Source: Ignavibacteria bacterium (GTDB taxonomy: Bacteria > Bacteroidota > Ignavibacteria > Kapaibacteriales > Kapaibacteriaceae). Taken from it: a stretch of 64,000 nucleotides of DNA. Positions 1 through 9,007 of the stretch are shown here, piece after piece. The translations under genes were made by a program, and so were the position numbers. Below the pieces are notes generated by a model. The model saw only the letters and a program-made list of their open reading frames with translations. It was not told the origin of the DNA and did not search any database. How positions within the stretch are numbered: position 1 is the stretch's first letter; each line of letters opens with the position of its first letter. The stretch lies in the NCBI GenBank assembly GCA_016191145.1, contig JACPPD010000004.1:124001-188000 (forward strand), read 5' to 3'.

Positions 1-1
1 G

Positions 2-172
2 TCCGATCCCACTACGAGGTATGGTCTTGCATCACAGGCAGGCGTTGGCGGTGCAATCGAAGTGTTCAGTAATGTGAAAATTCATCTCACTGCATTTGGA
101 ATGTGGTTCACTAACGATGGAGGATTAACTCCGATTGGCCTCCAGGCTGGTCTCACTTTTGGTGGTAAATAA
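2..172 (+). CDS. C-terminal end of a probable outer-membrane protein (partial)
   Basis: An open frame runs in from the left edge and stops with TAA at 170-172, giving about 56 residues. The visible part is rich in glycine and alternates aromatic/hydrophobic with polar residues (for example KIHLTAFGMW and LQAGLTFGGK), as in the last strands of an outer-membrane beta-barrel. No family can be named from so short a tail. The stop lies 4 bases before the next gene, so the two are probably co-transcribed. Confidence 0.55.
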   Translation, partial: SDPTTRYGLASQAGVGGAIEVFSNVKIHLTAFGMWFTNDGGLTPIGLQAGLTFGGK

Positions 173-176
173 GTTT

Positions 177-1568
177 ATGTCTGCATCGTTTGGCTTTGGC
201 TGCTACCGGGTCTCGGATACAAACCCCAAGCACGAAGAAGCCCTACGCTTTGCCGTTGCGTCGGGTATATCACTGATCGATACGAGCTCCAATTATGGTA
301 ATGGCGCCTCGGAAAGACTCGTCGGAAAACTCGATAAACGTCCACTGACGATTACTAAACTTGGCTACGCACAGGGAGAGATCCTTGATATGATGAATGC
401 ACGGCAGGCAATCAGCGACGCGTATGCAGACGTCGTTAAAGTCGGCGAAGGGATTTCTCACTGCATTCATCCCGATTTCCTCAGCGATGCGTTTGAACGT
501 TCGCTTGCTCGGCTGGGCTCGGACTCCGTTGATGTCTTGCTCTTGCATAATCCCGAATATTATCTGCAAATCGCACATCAGTCGGGACTTGCAGTTAACG
601 AAGCCCGAAATGAATTTTATAACCGTATTTATAATGCTTTTAAATGGCTTGAACAACAATGCAGCATTGGCCGCATTCACGCGTATGGTATTTCGTCGAA
701 TACGTTTGTGAACCAGGCCGACGCTCCGGATTTTGTTTCGCTGGAAAAGTGCATCGCTATTGCTCATTCTGTAGGGGGCTCTGCCAATGCTTTTAAATAC
801 GCTCAAATGCCTTTGAACATTATTGAACACTATGCCGCAACAACATTGAATCAGGCGTTTGACGAAGAACATGGCTATGCAATGACGACTCTCGAGCTTG
901 CTAAAGAAAATGACGTTTTAGTCCTAATCAATCGTCCTCTGAATGCAATCGTCGATTCAGATATCATCAGACTTGCTTCACACGAAATTTATCCGCACGC
1001 ACCTCAGACTGCAACTCTGGAATCCAGAGTACATTCGTTGGAAGTTGTGGAACACGATGTGCTGCAGATGCTGATTGCCGCGGGGAACCAAATGCATAGG
1101 TCTGAATTATCCGAAACCTTCCGCGTGGCAGGTTCCCTGTGTCAGTCCTGGAATAAATTCGACGGCTTGATGCATTGGAGGGATGTGCGAAAATCGTTTC
1201 TCGATCCCAGACTTGCACAGGCTGAGCGGTTTCGCTCGTCGGAAGATGAACGCCTTGGAATGTATCTCGATGATGTGCGGAATCTGCTCGACGATATTGA
1301 AAATATATACGCCGTTGAAGAAAATAATTCACTTGAAGAATTGCGACTGACGGCTGCAGAATTATTCGGCCTACCTTCCTTTACACCCCTTCAGCATATT
1401 GCTCTCCATGCCTTACGTTGCACCGATGGCGTGTCTGCTGTTCTTGTTGGTATGCGTACTCCGGAATATGTCCGAGATGTACTGTCGGTATATCACCTGC
1501 CAGAGGCAACCTTCACTCGAGAAAAATGGAATCAGGTTGAAGATCATCTTGTTAGACTGAGCTCATAA
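177..1568 (+). CDS. Aldo/keto reductase family protein, extended
   Basis: Probable NADPH-dependent oxidoreductase with a TIM-barrel fold. The N-terminus reads FGFGCYRVSD. The family's catalytic tetrad can be placed: Asp and Tyr in LIDTSSNYG (about residues 34-39), Lys in ITKLGY (near 60) and His in VLLLHNPEY (near 124). A late segment, VSAVLVGMRTPEYVRDVL, is the usual cofactor-binding end. At 463 aa it is longer than the usual 310-340 aa, with an insertion in the middle (about 200-380). The ATG at 177 is chosen over an in-frame TTG at 135 because that one would overlap the upstream gene. rpe starts 1 base after its stop, suggesting one transcript. The substrate cannot be told. Confidence 0.8.
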   Translation: MSASFGFGCYRVSDTNPKHEEALRFAVASGISLIDTSSNYGNGASERLVGKLDKRPLTITKLGYAQGEILDMMNARQAISDAYADVVKVGEGISHCIHPDFLSDAFERSLARLGSDSVDVLLLHNPEYYLQIAHQSGLAVNEARNEFYNRIYNAFKWLEQQCSIGRIHAYGISSNTFVNQADAPDFVSLEKCIAIAHSVGGSANAFKYAQMPLNIIEHYAATTLNQAFDEEHGYAMTTLELAKENDVLVLINRPLNAIVDSDIIRLASHEIYPHAPQTATLESRVHSLEVVEHDVLQMLIAAGNQMHRSELSETFRVAGSLCQSWNKFDGLMHWRDVRKSFLDPRLAQAERFRSSEDERLGMYLDDVRNLLDDIENIYAVEENNSLEELRLTAAELFGLPSFTPLQHIALHALRCTDGVSAVLVGMRTPEYVRDVLSVYHLPEATFTREKWNQVEDHLVRLSS

Positions 1569-1569
1569 T

Positions 1570-2226
1570 ATGGAAACACGTATTGCGCCATCGTTGTTGT
1601 CAGCCGACTTTGCTAACCTCGAAAACGCAGTGTTGGCATGCGAAGCCGGCGGTGCGGATTTGCTGCACGTCGATGTAATGGATGGTCATTTTGTGCCGCC
1701 AATCACCATGGGACCGGTGGTAATGCAGGCTCTGAAACGCATCACTAATCTTCCACTGGATGTGCACCTGATGGTTTCTAATCCCGATCATCAGGTTGAA
1801 CAGTTTGCCGAAGCGGGTGCATCGTGGATAAGCGTACACGTAGAAGCGTGCACACACCTCCACAGAACGCTGGCACGAATCCGAAGCCTTGATTGCAAAG
1901 CAGGCTTTGTCTTGAATCCGGCAACTCCTCTCGACTATGCCTTCGAAGCCGCAGATGCCGCCGATTTTATTTTGCTGATGTCTGTTAACCCCGGTTACGG
2001 CGGACAAATATTTATTCCTTCGTTCTTGAAACGATGCGAACGACTGAGAAAATTTCTTGATACGTCGGGATTACCGAATGTCGAAATAGAAGTTGATGGC
2101 GGGATAAAAATCGACAACACACGTCAGGTTGTAGATGCCGGAGCAAACATCCTCGTTAGCGGTAGCGGAATTATGAACGGAGATATCGCCGTTAATATCA
2201 GGGCGATGAGAATTCAGGGACAGTAA
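1570..2226 (+). CDS. rpe: Ribulose-phosphate 3-epimerase
   Basis: Cytoplasmic enzyme of the pentose phosphate pathway that interconverts ribulose 5-phosphate and xylulose 5-phosphate. At 218 aa it has the normal length. Family motifs appear in order: IAPSLLSADF at the start, HVDVMDGHFVPPITMGP with the metal/catalytic His and Asp, DVHLMVSNPD, MSVNPGYGGQ, EVDGGI with the second catalytic Asp, and a phosphate-binding SGSGI near the end. It follows the aldo/keto reductase directly. Its last 29 bases overlap the 3' end of the opposite-strand DUF2520 gene. Confidence 0.96.
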   Translation: METRIAPSLLSADFANLENAVLACEAGGADLLHVDVMDGHFVPPITMGPVVMQALKRITNLPLDVHLMVSNPDHQVEQFAEAGASWISVHVEACTHLHRTLARIRSLDCKAGFVLNPATPLDYAFEAADAADFILLMSVNPGYGGQIFIPSFLKRCERLRKFLDTSGLPNVEIEVDGGIKIDNTRQVVDAGANILVSGSGIMNGDIAVNIRAMRIQGQ

Positions 2227-3103
2227 TAAATCCTTCAAGCATTTTTCTCATCGCTGCCTGTGTCTCTTCGTTGTTGTTGAGTGTGTCGAGCAGACACATC
2301 GACATTAGTGCGTAAGGCCGACGCAACTCCTCGCTAAGCGACATCACCTGTTTTTGAACAGAGTCTACATCGCCCCTTACCAGCGGACCTGTAATCGAGA
2401 ATGCCTCGTCATCTGTAATCGCTTTTGCAGCATTTTCATACGTTCGTTTCATGATGGGCAACAAGAACTGCGAAGCGTCAATGCCGGCATCATCGGCAAT
2501 CCTTCTCGCCAACTCATAGGCCGCATACGTGAGATTGCTCGCGGCAACTGCGGAAGCATGGTATGCCCGCCTGCGTTCGCTCGTTTGATTCGACAAACGA
2601 ACAGCATTCCCGCCAGTGAGCCTAATAAACTCTTCGCACAACGTCCACGCCTCATCATCGCAATCCACACCCCACGCAATTCCATCGAGAGCTGATGGAT
2701 CGTTGTTTGGAAACGTTTGGAACGGATGCGCTGCCGCAGTCAGAAATCCTGCTGAGTGTAAGGGGGCTAGCGATCTGTTTGACCTGGATCCGTTTGTATG
2801 TAAAATTAATATGCCGTCTTGAGGACCGTCTTCATCCGGCGGACGGTCCATTATTTGATGACTTGCTGTTAGTGTTGCATTCGCAATTCTCTGTGCTGTC
2901 TCCTTAATCGCAGACTCAGGCACAGCCAGCACAACAACAGCAGGAGCTGCATTCACGTTTGTGCGAATTACATTGCTTGACGTGAGCCAGGTTTCAAACT
3001 CAACATGTCCAACCACCGACACGTCGTCGCCTTTTTCGTGCAAACGTTTGTATAAGGCACCGCCAACTTTCCCATTACCTATTATGACGATGTGATCAAC
3101 CAC
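2198..3103 (-). CDS. Rossmann-fold and DUF2520 domain protein
   Basis: A 301-aa cytoplasmic protein. Residues 1-150 are a dinucleotide-binding Rossmann domain (IIGNGKVGGALYKRL, then VVLAVPESAI), related to NADP/F420-dependent oxidoreductases. It continues into the DUF2520 helical domain, marked by ILILHTNGS and the AAHPFQTF segment that typically joins the two parts. This architecture is common in Bacteroidota but its substrate is not known. The gene starts 1 base into the cysS stop region, so it ends the minus-strand run that begins at asd. Its 3' end overlaps rpe convergently by 29 bp. Confidence 0.8.
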   Translation of the reverse strand: MVDHIVIIGNGKVGGALYKRLHEKGDDVSVVGHVEFETWLTSSNVIRTNVNAAPAVVVLAVPESAIKETAQRIANATLTASHQIMDRPPDEDGPQDGILILHTNGSRSNRSLAPLHSAGFLTAAAHPFQTFPNNDPSALDGIAWGVDCDDEAWTLCEEFIRLTGGNAVRLSNQTSERRRAYHASAVAASNLTYAAYELARRIADDAGIDASQFLLPIMKRTYENAAKAITDDEAFSITGPLVRGDVDSVQKQVMSLSEELRRPYALMSMCLLDTLNNNEETQAAMRKMLEGFITVPEFSSP

Positions 3104-4587
3104 TATCGCGGCTCCAGTTCATACGAATCCTTGCCGTCCATCACCGTCCAGCCTCGATTTGCAATCTCATCGCGAAGCCTATCGGATTCAGACCAGTTCT
3201 TCATCTTTCGTGCCTCCCATCGCTTTTCGGCTAACAAAACAATTTCTGCAGGAACTTCGATTGCTGTACGCGGCGAAAAGGTCCATGCTCCAAACACGTC
3301 GTTGAAAATTTTCAGCTCGTTAAGAATTGCAGATGCGGAGTGCGCAGACAATTCTCCGACAGAAACACTGCCGACGAATGTATTCAGCTCGGCAAGCGCT
3401 CTAGGAGTATGAACGTCATCGGCCAACGCTTCAGCAGCTTTTATTAAATATTGAAAAGATGCGGCAGGAACTGATTCGCGTTCTGATATCATTCCATCTG
3501 TGCTCGCTCCGTCCGACACTGACATAACGTCCCAGATGAATTCCTGAATTCGCTTTCGAGAAGCTGATGCGGCTTTCAAAGATTCAAACGTAAAGTTGAG
3601 CTTACTCCGGTAATGAGCAAAGAGCAGTGCAAATCGAAAGTCAATCGGATCGATTCCCTGCTTCACAAGATCCCGAAGCGTTAAGAAATTGCCCAATGAT
3701 TTCGACATTTTCTTGCCTTCGACTTCGAGATGCTCATTATGGACCCAGAATGATGCCTGTTCCTTTACACCATAGCCGCCGCAGCACTGTGCAAGCTCGT
3801 CTTCGTGGTGAGGGAAACGCAGGTCGACTCCGCCTGTATGAACGTCGATAGGTAGTCCAAGTAATGCATGAGACATTGCTGAACATTCAATATGCCATCC
3901 GGGTCTGCCCGGAAGCTGCTGCCCCTCTATCTCAAATTCCCAGAATGGTTCACCAGGCTTTTTCCCTTTCCATAGAGCAAAATCGCTCACGCTTTCTCTG
4001 TCGTATTCATCGGCATCAATCCTCACACCTTCACGGAAATTTTCTCTGTCAATCTGAAACAGCCTGCCGTAAGCGTGACTCTTTTCATACGCCGTTACAT
4101 CGAAGTACACTGATCTATCGCTGATATACGCTAATTTATTTTGTGTGATAGCTCGTATCAACTCCTGCATTTCTCCGATGTATTCCGTGGCACGGGGCAT
4201 TTTATAAAAATGATTAATATCTAGTCCAACAGATACGATATCCTTAAGGAATTCATCCTCATAAAAACGCGTAAACGCCCTTAGATTCTGTTTTGCATCG
4301 GATGAAGGGATTCCCATTTCTTCCAGCCAAGCTGCCGATCCCGCAGTGGCATCGCGAATAATCTTGTCATCGATATTAGTGATGTTCATTACCCATCTCA
4401 CATCGTATCCGCCAATTGCTTTTAGAACACGCTGGATAACGTCGGTAGTGATGAAGGCGCGCAGATTCCCAATGTGAACGTAGTTGTAAACCGTAGGACC
4501 GCACGAATACATAGCCACGTATTCCTTACGCAGTGGCGTTAACGGTTCCACTTCTCTTGTAAGCGTGTTGTAAAGCTTTATCGTCAT
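3103..4587 (-). CDS. cysS: Cysteine--tRNA ligase
   Basis: Class I aminoacyl-tRNA synthetase charging tRNA-Cys in the cytoplasm, 494 aa. Seen in order: MYSCGPTVYNYVHIGN, containing the first zinc-binding Cys and the HIGH-type motif (HIGN); the zinc site in GWHIECSAMS with VDLRFPHHEDE; and KMSKSLGNFLTLRD with the KMSKS loop. The DALR-type anticodon-recognition region follows, and the C-terminus WTVMDGKDSYEL is normal for the family. It overlaps hutI by 4 bases and the DUF2520 gene by 1 base. Confidence 0.97.
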   Translation of the reverse strand: MTIKLYNTLTREVEPLTPLRKEYVAMYSCGPTVYNYVHIGNLRAFITTDVIQRVLKAIGGYDVRWVMNITNIDDKIIRDATAGSAAWLEEMGIPSSDAKQNLRAFTRFYEDEFLKDIVSVGLDINHFYKMPRATEYIGEMQELIRAITQNKLAYISDRSVYFDVTAYEKSHAYGRLFQIDRENFREGVRIDADEYDRESVSDFALWKGKKPGEPFWEFEIEGQQLPGRPGWHIECSAMSHALLGLPIDVHTGGVDLRFPHHEDELAQCCGGYGVKEQASFWVHNEHLEVEGKKMSKSLGNFLTLRDLVKQGIDPIDFRFALLFAHYRSKLNFTFESLKAASASRKRIQEFIWDVMSVSDGASTDGMISERESVPAASFQYLIKAAEALADDVHTPRALAELNTFVGSVSVGELSAHSASAILNELKIFNDVFGAWTFSPRTAIEVPAEIVLLAEKRWEARKMKNWSESDRLRDEIANRGWTVMDGKDSYELEPR

Positions 4588-5846
4588 ACCTCTTCACCAC
4601 GAATGAACACTGTATACACGTGGTTAGTACCGAAGTGATAAATAATGTCGGTATATGACTCAACATCATAAATCACCAGATCGGCATGCTTACCTACTTC
4701 GAGCGATCCGGTTTGACTGCCAATGCGCAGAGCGTGCGCTCCGTGTAAAGTTGATGCTGTAATTGCCTCTTCAATGCTCATGCCCATGTTAATACATGCC
4801 AGCGACAGGATTGTCTGCATGTTCTCCGTAAAGCACGATCCCGGATTACAATCTGTGGCAAGCGCCACAATAAGCCCCTTATCAATCATGGTTCTTGCAT
4901 TGGGGTACGGCAGCCGAAGTGTGTATGCCGTGCCCGGCAGAAGTGTTGCCACCACGCCCTTTTCCCGCATGGCAACCATATCTTCGATTGACGAATGCTC
5001 CAGGTGATCGGCACTCAGAGCACCGAGCCTTGCTGCCATCTGCGACGCACCAATGTTGGCAATCTCATCGGCATGAACTCTGACTTCCAAACCCAATTTC
5101 TGTGCCGCATGCAGTACTGTTTCGCTCTGCTCTACCGTAAAGAACCCTATGTCTGTAAAAACATCACACGCAGTAGCAATCCCCTGCTCCCTGACCTTGG
5201 GCAGCATGTCGGAGACGATAAGATCAATGTATTGGTCGGGACTGCTGCGATACTCTGGCGGCACATCATGCGCACCAAGAAATGTTGCATGAACATCGGC
5301 AGGCGTTTCATCTCCGATCAGTTTTATCGCTTCGAGTAATTTCAGTTCAGATTCAGCCGACAGACCATAACCACTTTTAATTTCAAATGTTGTAGTACCG
5401 TGTTCCACTGCAGATGAAACCAGCGTTGCGCCTATTTCTACAATTTCGTCGAGCGAAGATTCCCGAACTGCCTTCATCGTCGTTAGTATTCCGCCGCCCT
5501 CGGCAGCTATGCGCGAATAGGGTACTCCGCTCAACCGCCGCGCAAATTCATGCGAGCGCGATCCCGCAAATGCTATGTGAGTATGAGAGTCTACAAAGCC
5601 TGGCATCACCGTCATGCCCGTGCAGTCTATCTCTTCGGTCACAGCTTCGCCACCATCTACATCCACCCACTCTCTGAATGCCGTTGAGTTCCATTCTTCC
5701 ATTGAACCAATCCAGCGAATGGTATGTTCAAAAAGGATAGCGGCATTCTTGATTTCGCCGATATCGCGCATTGCGGGTCCTGTCTTGCAGAAGCCACCGC
5801 TTGCATCAACAGTTACGAGTGATGCGATGTTCGTTAAGAGTATCAT
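4584..5846 (-). CDS. hutI: Imidazolonepropionase
   Basis: Amidohydrolase-superfamily enzyme that opens 4-imidazolone-5-propanoate to N-formimino-L-glutamate in histidine breakdown. Length (420 aa) is normal. The metal ligands are in DSHTHIAFAGSR (HxH), HADEIAN, SADHLEHSS and ATDCNPGSC (Asp). The segment FAGSRSHEFARRL is characteristic of HutI rather than of other amidohydrolases. No hutH, hutU or hutG lies nearby, so the pathway genes must be elsewhere if the route is complete. It sits between cysS and a small unknown gene in one tight run. Confidence 0.93.
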   Translation of the reverse strand: MILLTNIASLVTVDASGGFCKTGPAMRDIGEIKNAAILFEHTIRWIGSMEEWNSTAFREWVDVDGGEAVTEEIDCTGMTVMPGFVDSHTHIAFAGSRSHEFARRLSGVPYSRIAAEGGGILTTMKAVRESSLDEIVEIGATLVSSAVEHGTTTFEIKSGYGLSAESELKLLEAIKLIGDETPADVHATFLGAHDVPPEYRSSPDQYIDLIVSDMLPKVREQGIATACDVFTDIGFFTVEQSETVLHAAQKLGLEVRVHADEIANIGASQMAARLGALSADHLEHSSIEDMVAMREKGVVATLLPGTAYTLRLPYPNARTMIDKGLIVALATDCNPGSCFTENMQTILSLACINMGMSIEEAITASTLHGAHALRIGSQTGSLEVGKHADLVIYDVESYTDIIYHFGTNHVYTVFIRGEEV

Positions 5847-5849
5847 GAC

Positions 5850-6182
5850 CTATTCCTTTTGCATGCCCCTTCCCCATTGCCGCGTCTGTGCCTTGGCAAT
5901 CTGCCGCTCAATTACCATGTCGGCAAGACGTTCGGGTATGTCGGGCGGGAAAGCTGACGCAAAGAGTTCTCTAATCTTTGATTCGCTTACGTCGATGCGG
6001 TACAGTATCGACATCAATTTTTCCGGGTTGGTATTGAGCAGATCGATGATTCGCTGAAGCAGAACTTGCCGTAACCGCCGAAACAGCTCATCGGCATCTA
6101 TATTCTCCGGCTTGTCTATATCGAACGCAACGCTGATGGCGTTAGCCGCAGAAGTAATGTATGTGCCGTCGGGAGGCGTCAT
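5850..6182 (-). CDS. Small conserved-looking protein of unknown function
   Basis: A 110-aa soluble protein with no signal peptide or membrane segment. It reads as mostly helical, with repeated Arg/Leu patterns (LFRRLRQVLLQRIIDLL) and a C-terminal basic helix ending RQWGRGMQKE. No known domain is recognised. It is held between the sugar-nucleotide gene (4-base overlap) and hutI (3-base gap), so it is transcribed with them. The packing and normal codon use argue that it is real. Confidence 0.7.
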   Translation of the reverse strand: MTPPDGTYITSAANAISVAFDIDKPENIDADELFRRLRQVLLQRIIDLLNTNPEKLMSILYRIDVSESKIRELFASAFPPDIPERLADMVIERQIAKAQTRQWGRGMQKE

Positions 6183-7237
6183 AGGTACTCATCCCAACCC
6201 TTTGATTTCAGCGATGAAACAATTTGCTTCACATCCTGTGCACGCGATTTGTCGCATACGAGAACAGCATCGTCTGTTAAGACTACAACAATGTTAGCGA
6301 CGCCCAATGCGGATACAACCTGACCCTTTGTAGACGCGTTCACCACAATAGCTGATGATGAATCAACCACGTCGACGCGTCCATACTCAACATTTTTACC
6401 ATCTGAAACATTCTGCAATCTATCGAGCGCGTCCCACGATCCAACATCATCCCACGGAAATTCGGCAGGTACAACAAAAACATTCGAAGCCTTTTCCATA
6501 ATGCCGTAATCAATTGAGATATCGGGCAGCGCTTTGTACCGTTCATCAATGTCTCCATCCATGCTGATAATTTCAGCAACCTGAGGCAGGTGGGTACGCA
6601 TTGCTTGTTCAAAAGACGAAATACGCCATACGAACATCCCGCTATTCCACAGGTATCGTCCGCTTTTCATGTATTCAATCGCTACATCTGCATTTGGCTT
6701 TTCTCGAAACGACGAAACCTTCATTGGAGCGGGTCCACGCTCCTGGACTTCGATATACCCGTATCCTGTATCAGGTCGAGTGGGTATTACACCAAGCGTC
6801 ACAAGTACATCACCTTCTGCTGCCTTCTCAATTGAAAGTCTTACGTCGCGGTCAAATGCATCATTGTCGCCAATGAAGTGATCTGCTGTAAACACGCACA
6901 TCACAGCATCGGTTTCTTTTGTTTCTTTGAGACGTGTTTTGATGACAGAAGCACCGAGTGCCAGACAGGGAGCTGTATTTCGCTTTGCCGGCTCAGCAAT
7001 CACGTTGGCTGCTGGAAAGAACGGTACTGCGTTAATAATCTCCGCGCGTAGCACTTTGCTTGTAATAATCAGAATTCGTTCGAGTGGAATGATTGGCCTG
7101 ATACGCTCAATGGCTTCTTCAATCATTGTCTTATGCGGAGAGGTTAATCTCAGCAATTGTTTCGGCTTGGACTTCCTCGAATAAGGCCAGAATCGTTCAC
7201 CCGATCCGCCCGCCATAATTACAGCATACGATGTCAT
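6179..7237 (-). CDS. Mannose-1-phosphate guanylyltransferase
   Basis: Nucleotidyltransferase making GDP-mannose from mannose 1-phosphate and GTP, a precursor of surface polysaccharides. It opens with AVIMAGGSGERFWPYSR followed by KPKQLLRL, the nucleotide-binding signature with the Gly-rich loop and catalytic Arg/Lys. Later family motifs are TADHFIGD, FREKPNADVA, LWNSGMFVWR and FPWDDVGSWDAL. It is 352 aa, the length of the single-domain form without the isomerase half. It overlaps asd by 4 bases and the 110-aa gene by 4 bases. Confidence 0.93.
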   Translation of the reverse strand: MTSYAVIMAGGSGERFWPYSRKSKPKQLLRLTSPHKTMIEEAIERIRPIIPLERILIITSKVLRAEIINAVPFFPAANVIAEPAKRNTAPCLALGASVIKTRLKETKETDAVMCVFTADHFIGDNDAFDRDVRLSIEKAAEGDVLVTLGVIPTRPDTGYGYIEVQERGPAPMKVSSFREKPNADVAIEYMKSGRYLWNSGMFVWRISSFEQAMRTHLPQVAEIISMDGDIDERYKALPDISIDYGIMEKASNVFVVPAEFPWDDVGSWDALDRLQNVSDGKNVEYGRVDVVDSSSAIVVNASTKGQVVSALGVANIVVVLTDDAVLVCDKSRAQDVKQIVSSLKSKGWDEYL

Positions 7238-8208
7238 TGAAGAAGCTCGAGAATTTGAACCGCATTAGTGGCTGCACCTTTGCGAAGATTATCGGCCACA
7301 ACCCATAGCAACAAACCGTGTTCAACGCTTGAATCATTTCGAATTCGACCGACATAAACTAAATCGGTTCCGCTTGCCGATAAGGGAGTTGGGTAGCCGT
7401 CCGAGGCAGGATCGTCCACGACAACAATACCCGCCGATGAGCTAAGGACTTCGCGTGCATTGTCAGGCGCGACTGTATGGAGTGTTTCGATTGCAACTGA
7501 TTCGCCATGGCCTCCAAGTACGGGCACGCGCACACACGTAACAGCAATTGGCAGCTCAGGTAGATGCATGATGCGTCGAGTCTCATTCATCATTTTGATT
7601 TCCTCTTCCGACGACTCATTAATTCCGCCAACCTTGTGAAATACAGTGTTGTATGCAATGGAATGCGATGAAATTCTTAATTCAGGCACATGACCTTCTA
7701 TCTCCGATTCCAATTGTGCAACGCCTTTGTGGCCTGCTCCGCTGGGACTTTGATATGTGCTTACCACAATTCGCTTCAAACCAAAGACATCGTGCAAAGG
7801 CTTTAACGCAACAACCATTTGTATAGTCGAACAGTTTGGATTTGCAATAATGCCCTTGTGCAATTTCACATCGTCGGGATTTACTTCAGGCACAACAAGC
7901 GGTACTCCGACATCCATCCGCCACGTGCTGGAATTGTCGATTGCAATACATCCTGCTGCAGCGGCAATGGGCGCATATTCCCTGCTCACGGCTCCACCGG
8001 CGCTAAATAATGCGACATCAAGCCCCTTAAATGATTCTTCTGTTAGGGGGCTCACCACGTATTCTTCGCCTAGAAATGTTATCTTTTCGCCCACAGACCG
8101 CGGTGAAGCAAATAGCGACAGTGTGTGAATACCAATATTGCGCTCCTCAAGGATGCGCACAATCGTACGCCCTACCAAGCCTGTTGCTCCAACTACACCA
8201 ATGTTCAT
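7234..8208 (-). CDS. asd: Aspartate-semialdehyde dehydrogenase
   Basis: Reductive dephosphorylation of aspartyl phosphate to aspartate semialdehyde, feeding lysine/diaminopimelate, threonine and methionine synthesis. 324 aa. Seen: the NADP-binding GATGLVGRTIVRIL at the N-terminus, the catalytic cysteine in NPNCSTIQMV, the substrate-binding LESEIEGH region, and the catalytic His in VLGGHGESVA. It is the first gene of the minus-strand run ending with the DUF2520 gene. Its start codon lies within the 5' end of the opposite-strand PAP2 gene, so the promoters of the two genes must interleave. Confidence 0.95.
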   Translation of the reverse strand: MNIGVVGATGLVGRTIVRILEERNIGIHTLSLFASPRSVGEKITFLGEEYVVSPLTEESFKGLDVALFSAGGAVSREYAPIAAAAGCIAIDNSSTWRMDVGVPLVVPEVNPDDVKLHKGIIANPNCSTIQMVVALKPLHDVFGLKRIVVSTYQSPSGAGHKGVAQLESEIEGHVPELRISSHSIAYNTVFHKVGGINESSEEEIKMMNETRRIMHLPELPIAVTCVRVPVLGGHGESVAIETLHTVAPDNAREVLSSSAGIVVVDDPASDGYPTPLSASGTDLVYVGRIRNDSSVEHGLLLWVVADNLRKGAATNAVQILELLQ

Positions 8209-9004
8209 ACGCTACGAAGATGAGGAATTATTTTGCGTCGTGTATAATCACCTAACATTCATTGCTCTCCTGACATTTTGCGAACTCGTTTGTTTTCCGA
8301 ATGTAAATGCACAAACAGTTTGTACGGACATGCCATGGGAAGCGAATCTTGTTTATAAGCTCAACACCATTGAAAGTGCCGGATTACACACCACAACGGT
8401 GGTTGCTTCCGATGCTCTCCTCCCCCTAATGATTGGCACACCCGTTCTGCTCTACGCCTATGGTGGCCTTCCGTTAGCAGTCTTCGACGATACAGAGTAC
8501 GGCTACCGTTACGCTGCGGAATCGGGATTACAGCTTGCTGTAACATCGGCAGCAACATACGGCATCACACTCATCCTTAAGGAAATTGTCGGACGTCCGC
8601 GTCCATATCAGGCATATCCGGAATGCATAACAGGATACGAAACGGATTCTGATGGGTCGTGGCCATCCGGACATTCTGCGGGCAGCGCAGCACTCGCTAC
8701 AACACTATCGTTAAGATACCCGAAGTGGTACGTTATTGCCCCTTCGGCGCTCTATGCACTGTACACGGGATTTTCCCGAATGCATCTTGGCATGCACTAC
8801 CTTACAGATGTTCTCAGCGGTTATGCCCTGGGCGTGGGTATCGCACTTATTGTAAATAAATTTAACGACGAATTATTTAACGCCGCCGAAGGCATTCTTC
8901 CCCATAATCCGGCATCCACAGGCGGCTTTGCTCCCTTGAGTACGATGCGCACCTTTGGTACAACGGGCAGCCTGCCGTTGATTTCGTTCAGTTACCGTTT
9001 CTAA
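8201..9004 (+). CDS. PAP2 superfamily phosphatase, membrane/periplasmic
   Basis: Probable acid/lipid phosphatase of the PAP2 superfamily. The three-part signature is visible: KEIVGRPRP (about residues 127-135), PSGHSAGSAA (catalytic His) and SRMHLGMHYLTDVLSG (second catalytic His). Hydrophobic segments alternate with these motifs, and the N-terminus has a signal-like stretch ending near NVNAQ. The ATG at 8201 overlaps the divergent asd start by 8 bases. An in-frame GTG at 8240 would give a cleaner signal peptide and may be the true start. Candidate roles are undecaprenyl-pyrophosphate or lipid phosphate dephosphorylation, and sequence alone does not decide. Confidence 0.85.
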   Translation: MFIRYEDEELFCVVYNHLTFIALLTFCELVCFPNVNAQTVCTDMPWEANLVYKLNTIESAGLHTTTVVASDALLPLMIGTPVLLYAYGGLPLAVFDDTEYGYRYAAESGLQLAVTSAATYGITLILKEIVGRPRPYQAYPECITGYETDSDGSWPSGHSAGSAALATTLSLRYPKWYVIAPSALYALYTGFSRMHLGMHYLTDVLSGYALGVGIALIVNKFNDELFNAAEGILPHNPASTGGFAPLSTMRTFGTTGSLPLISFSYRF

Positions 9005-9007
9005 GAC

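Noticed and set aside
270-872. 200-codon minus-strand open frame within the aldo/keto reductase
   Set aside because: It is the antisense shadow of a gene with clear family motifs and has no domain, signal or ribosome-binding site of its own.
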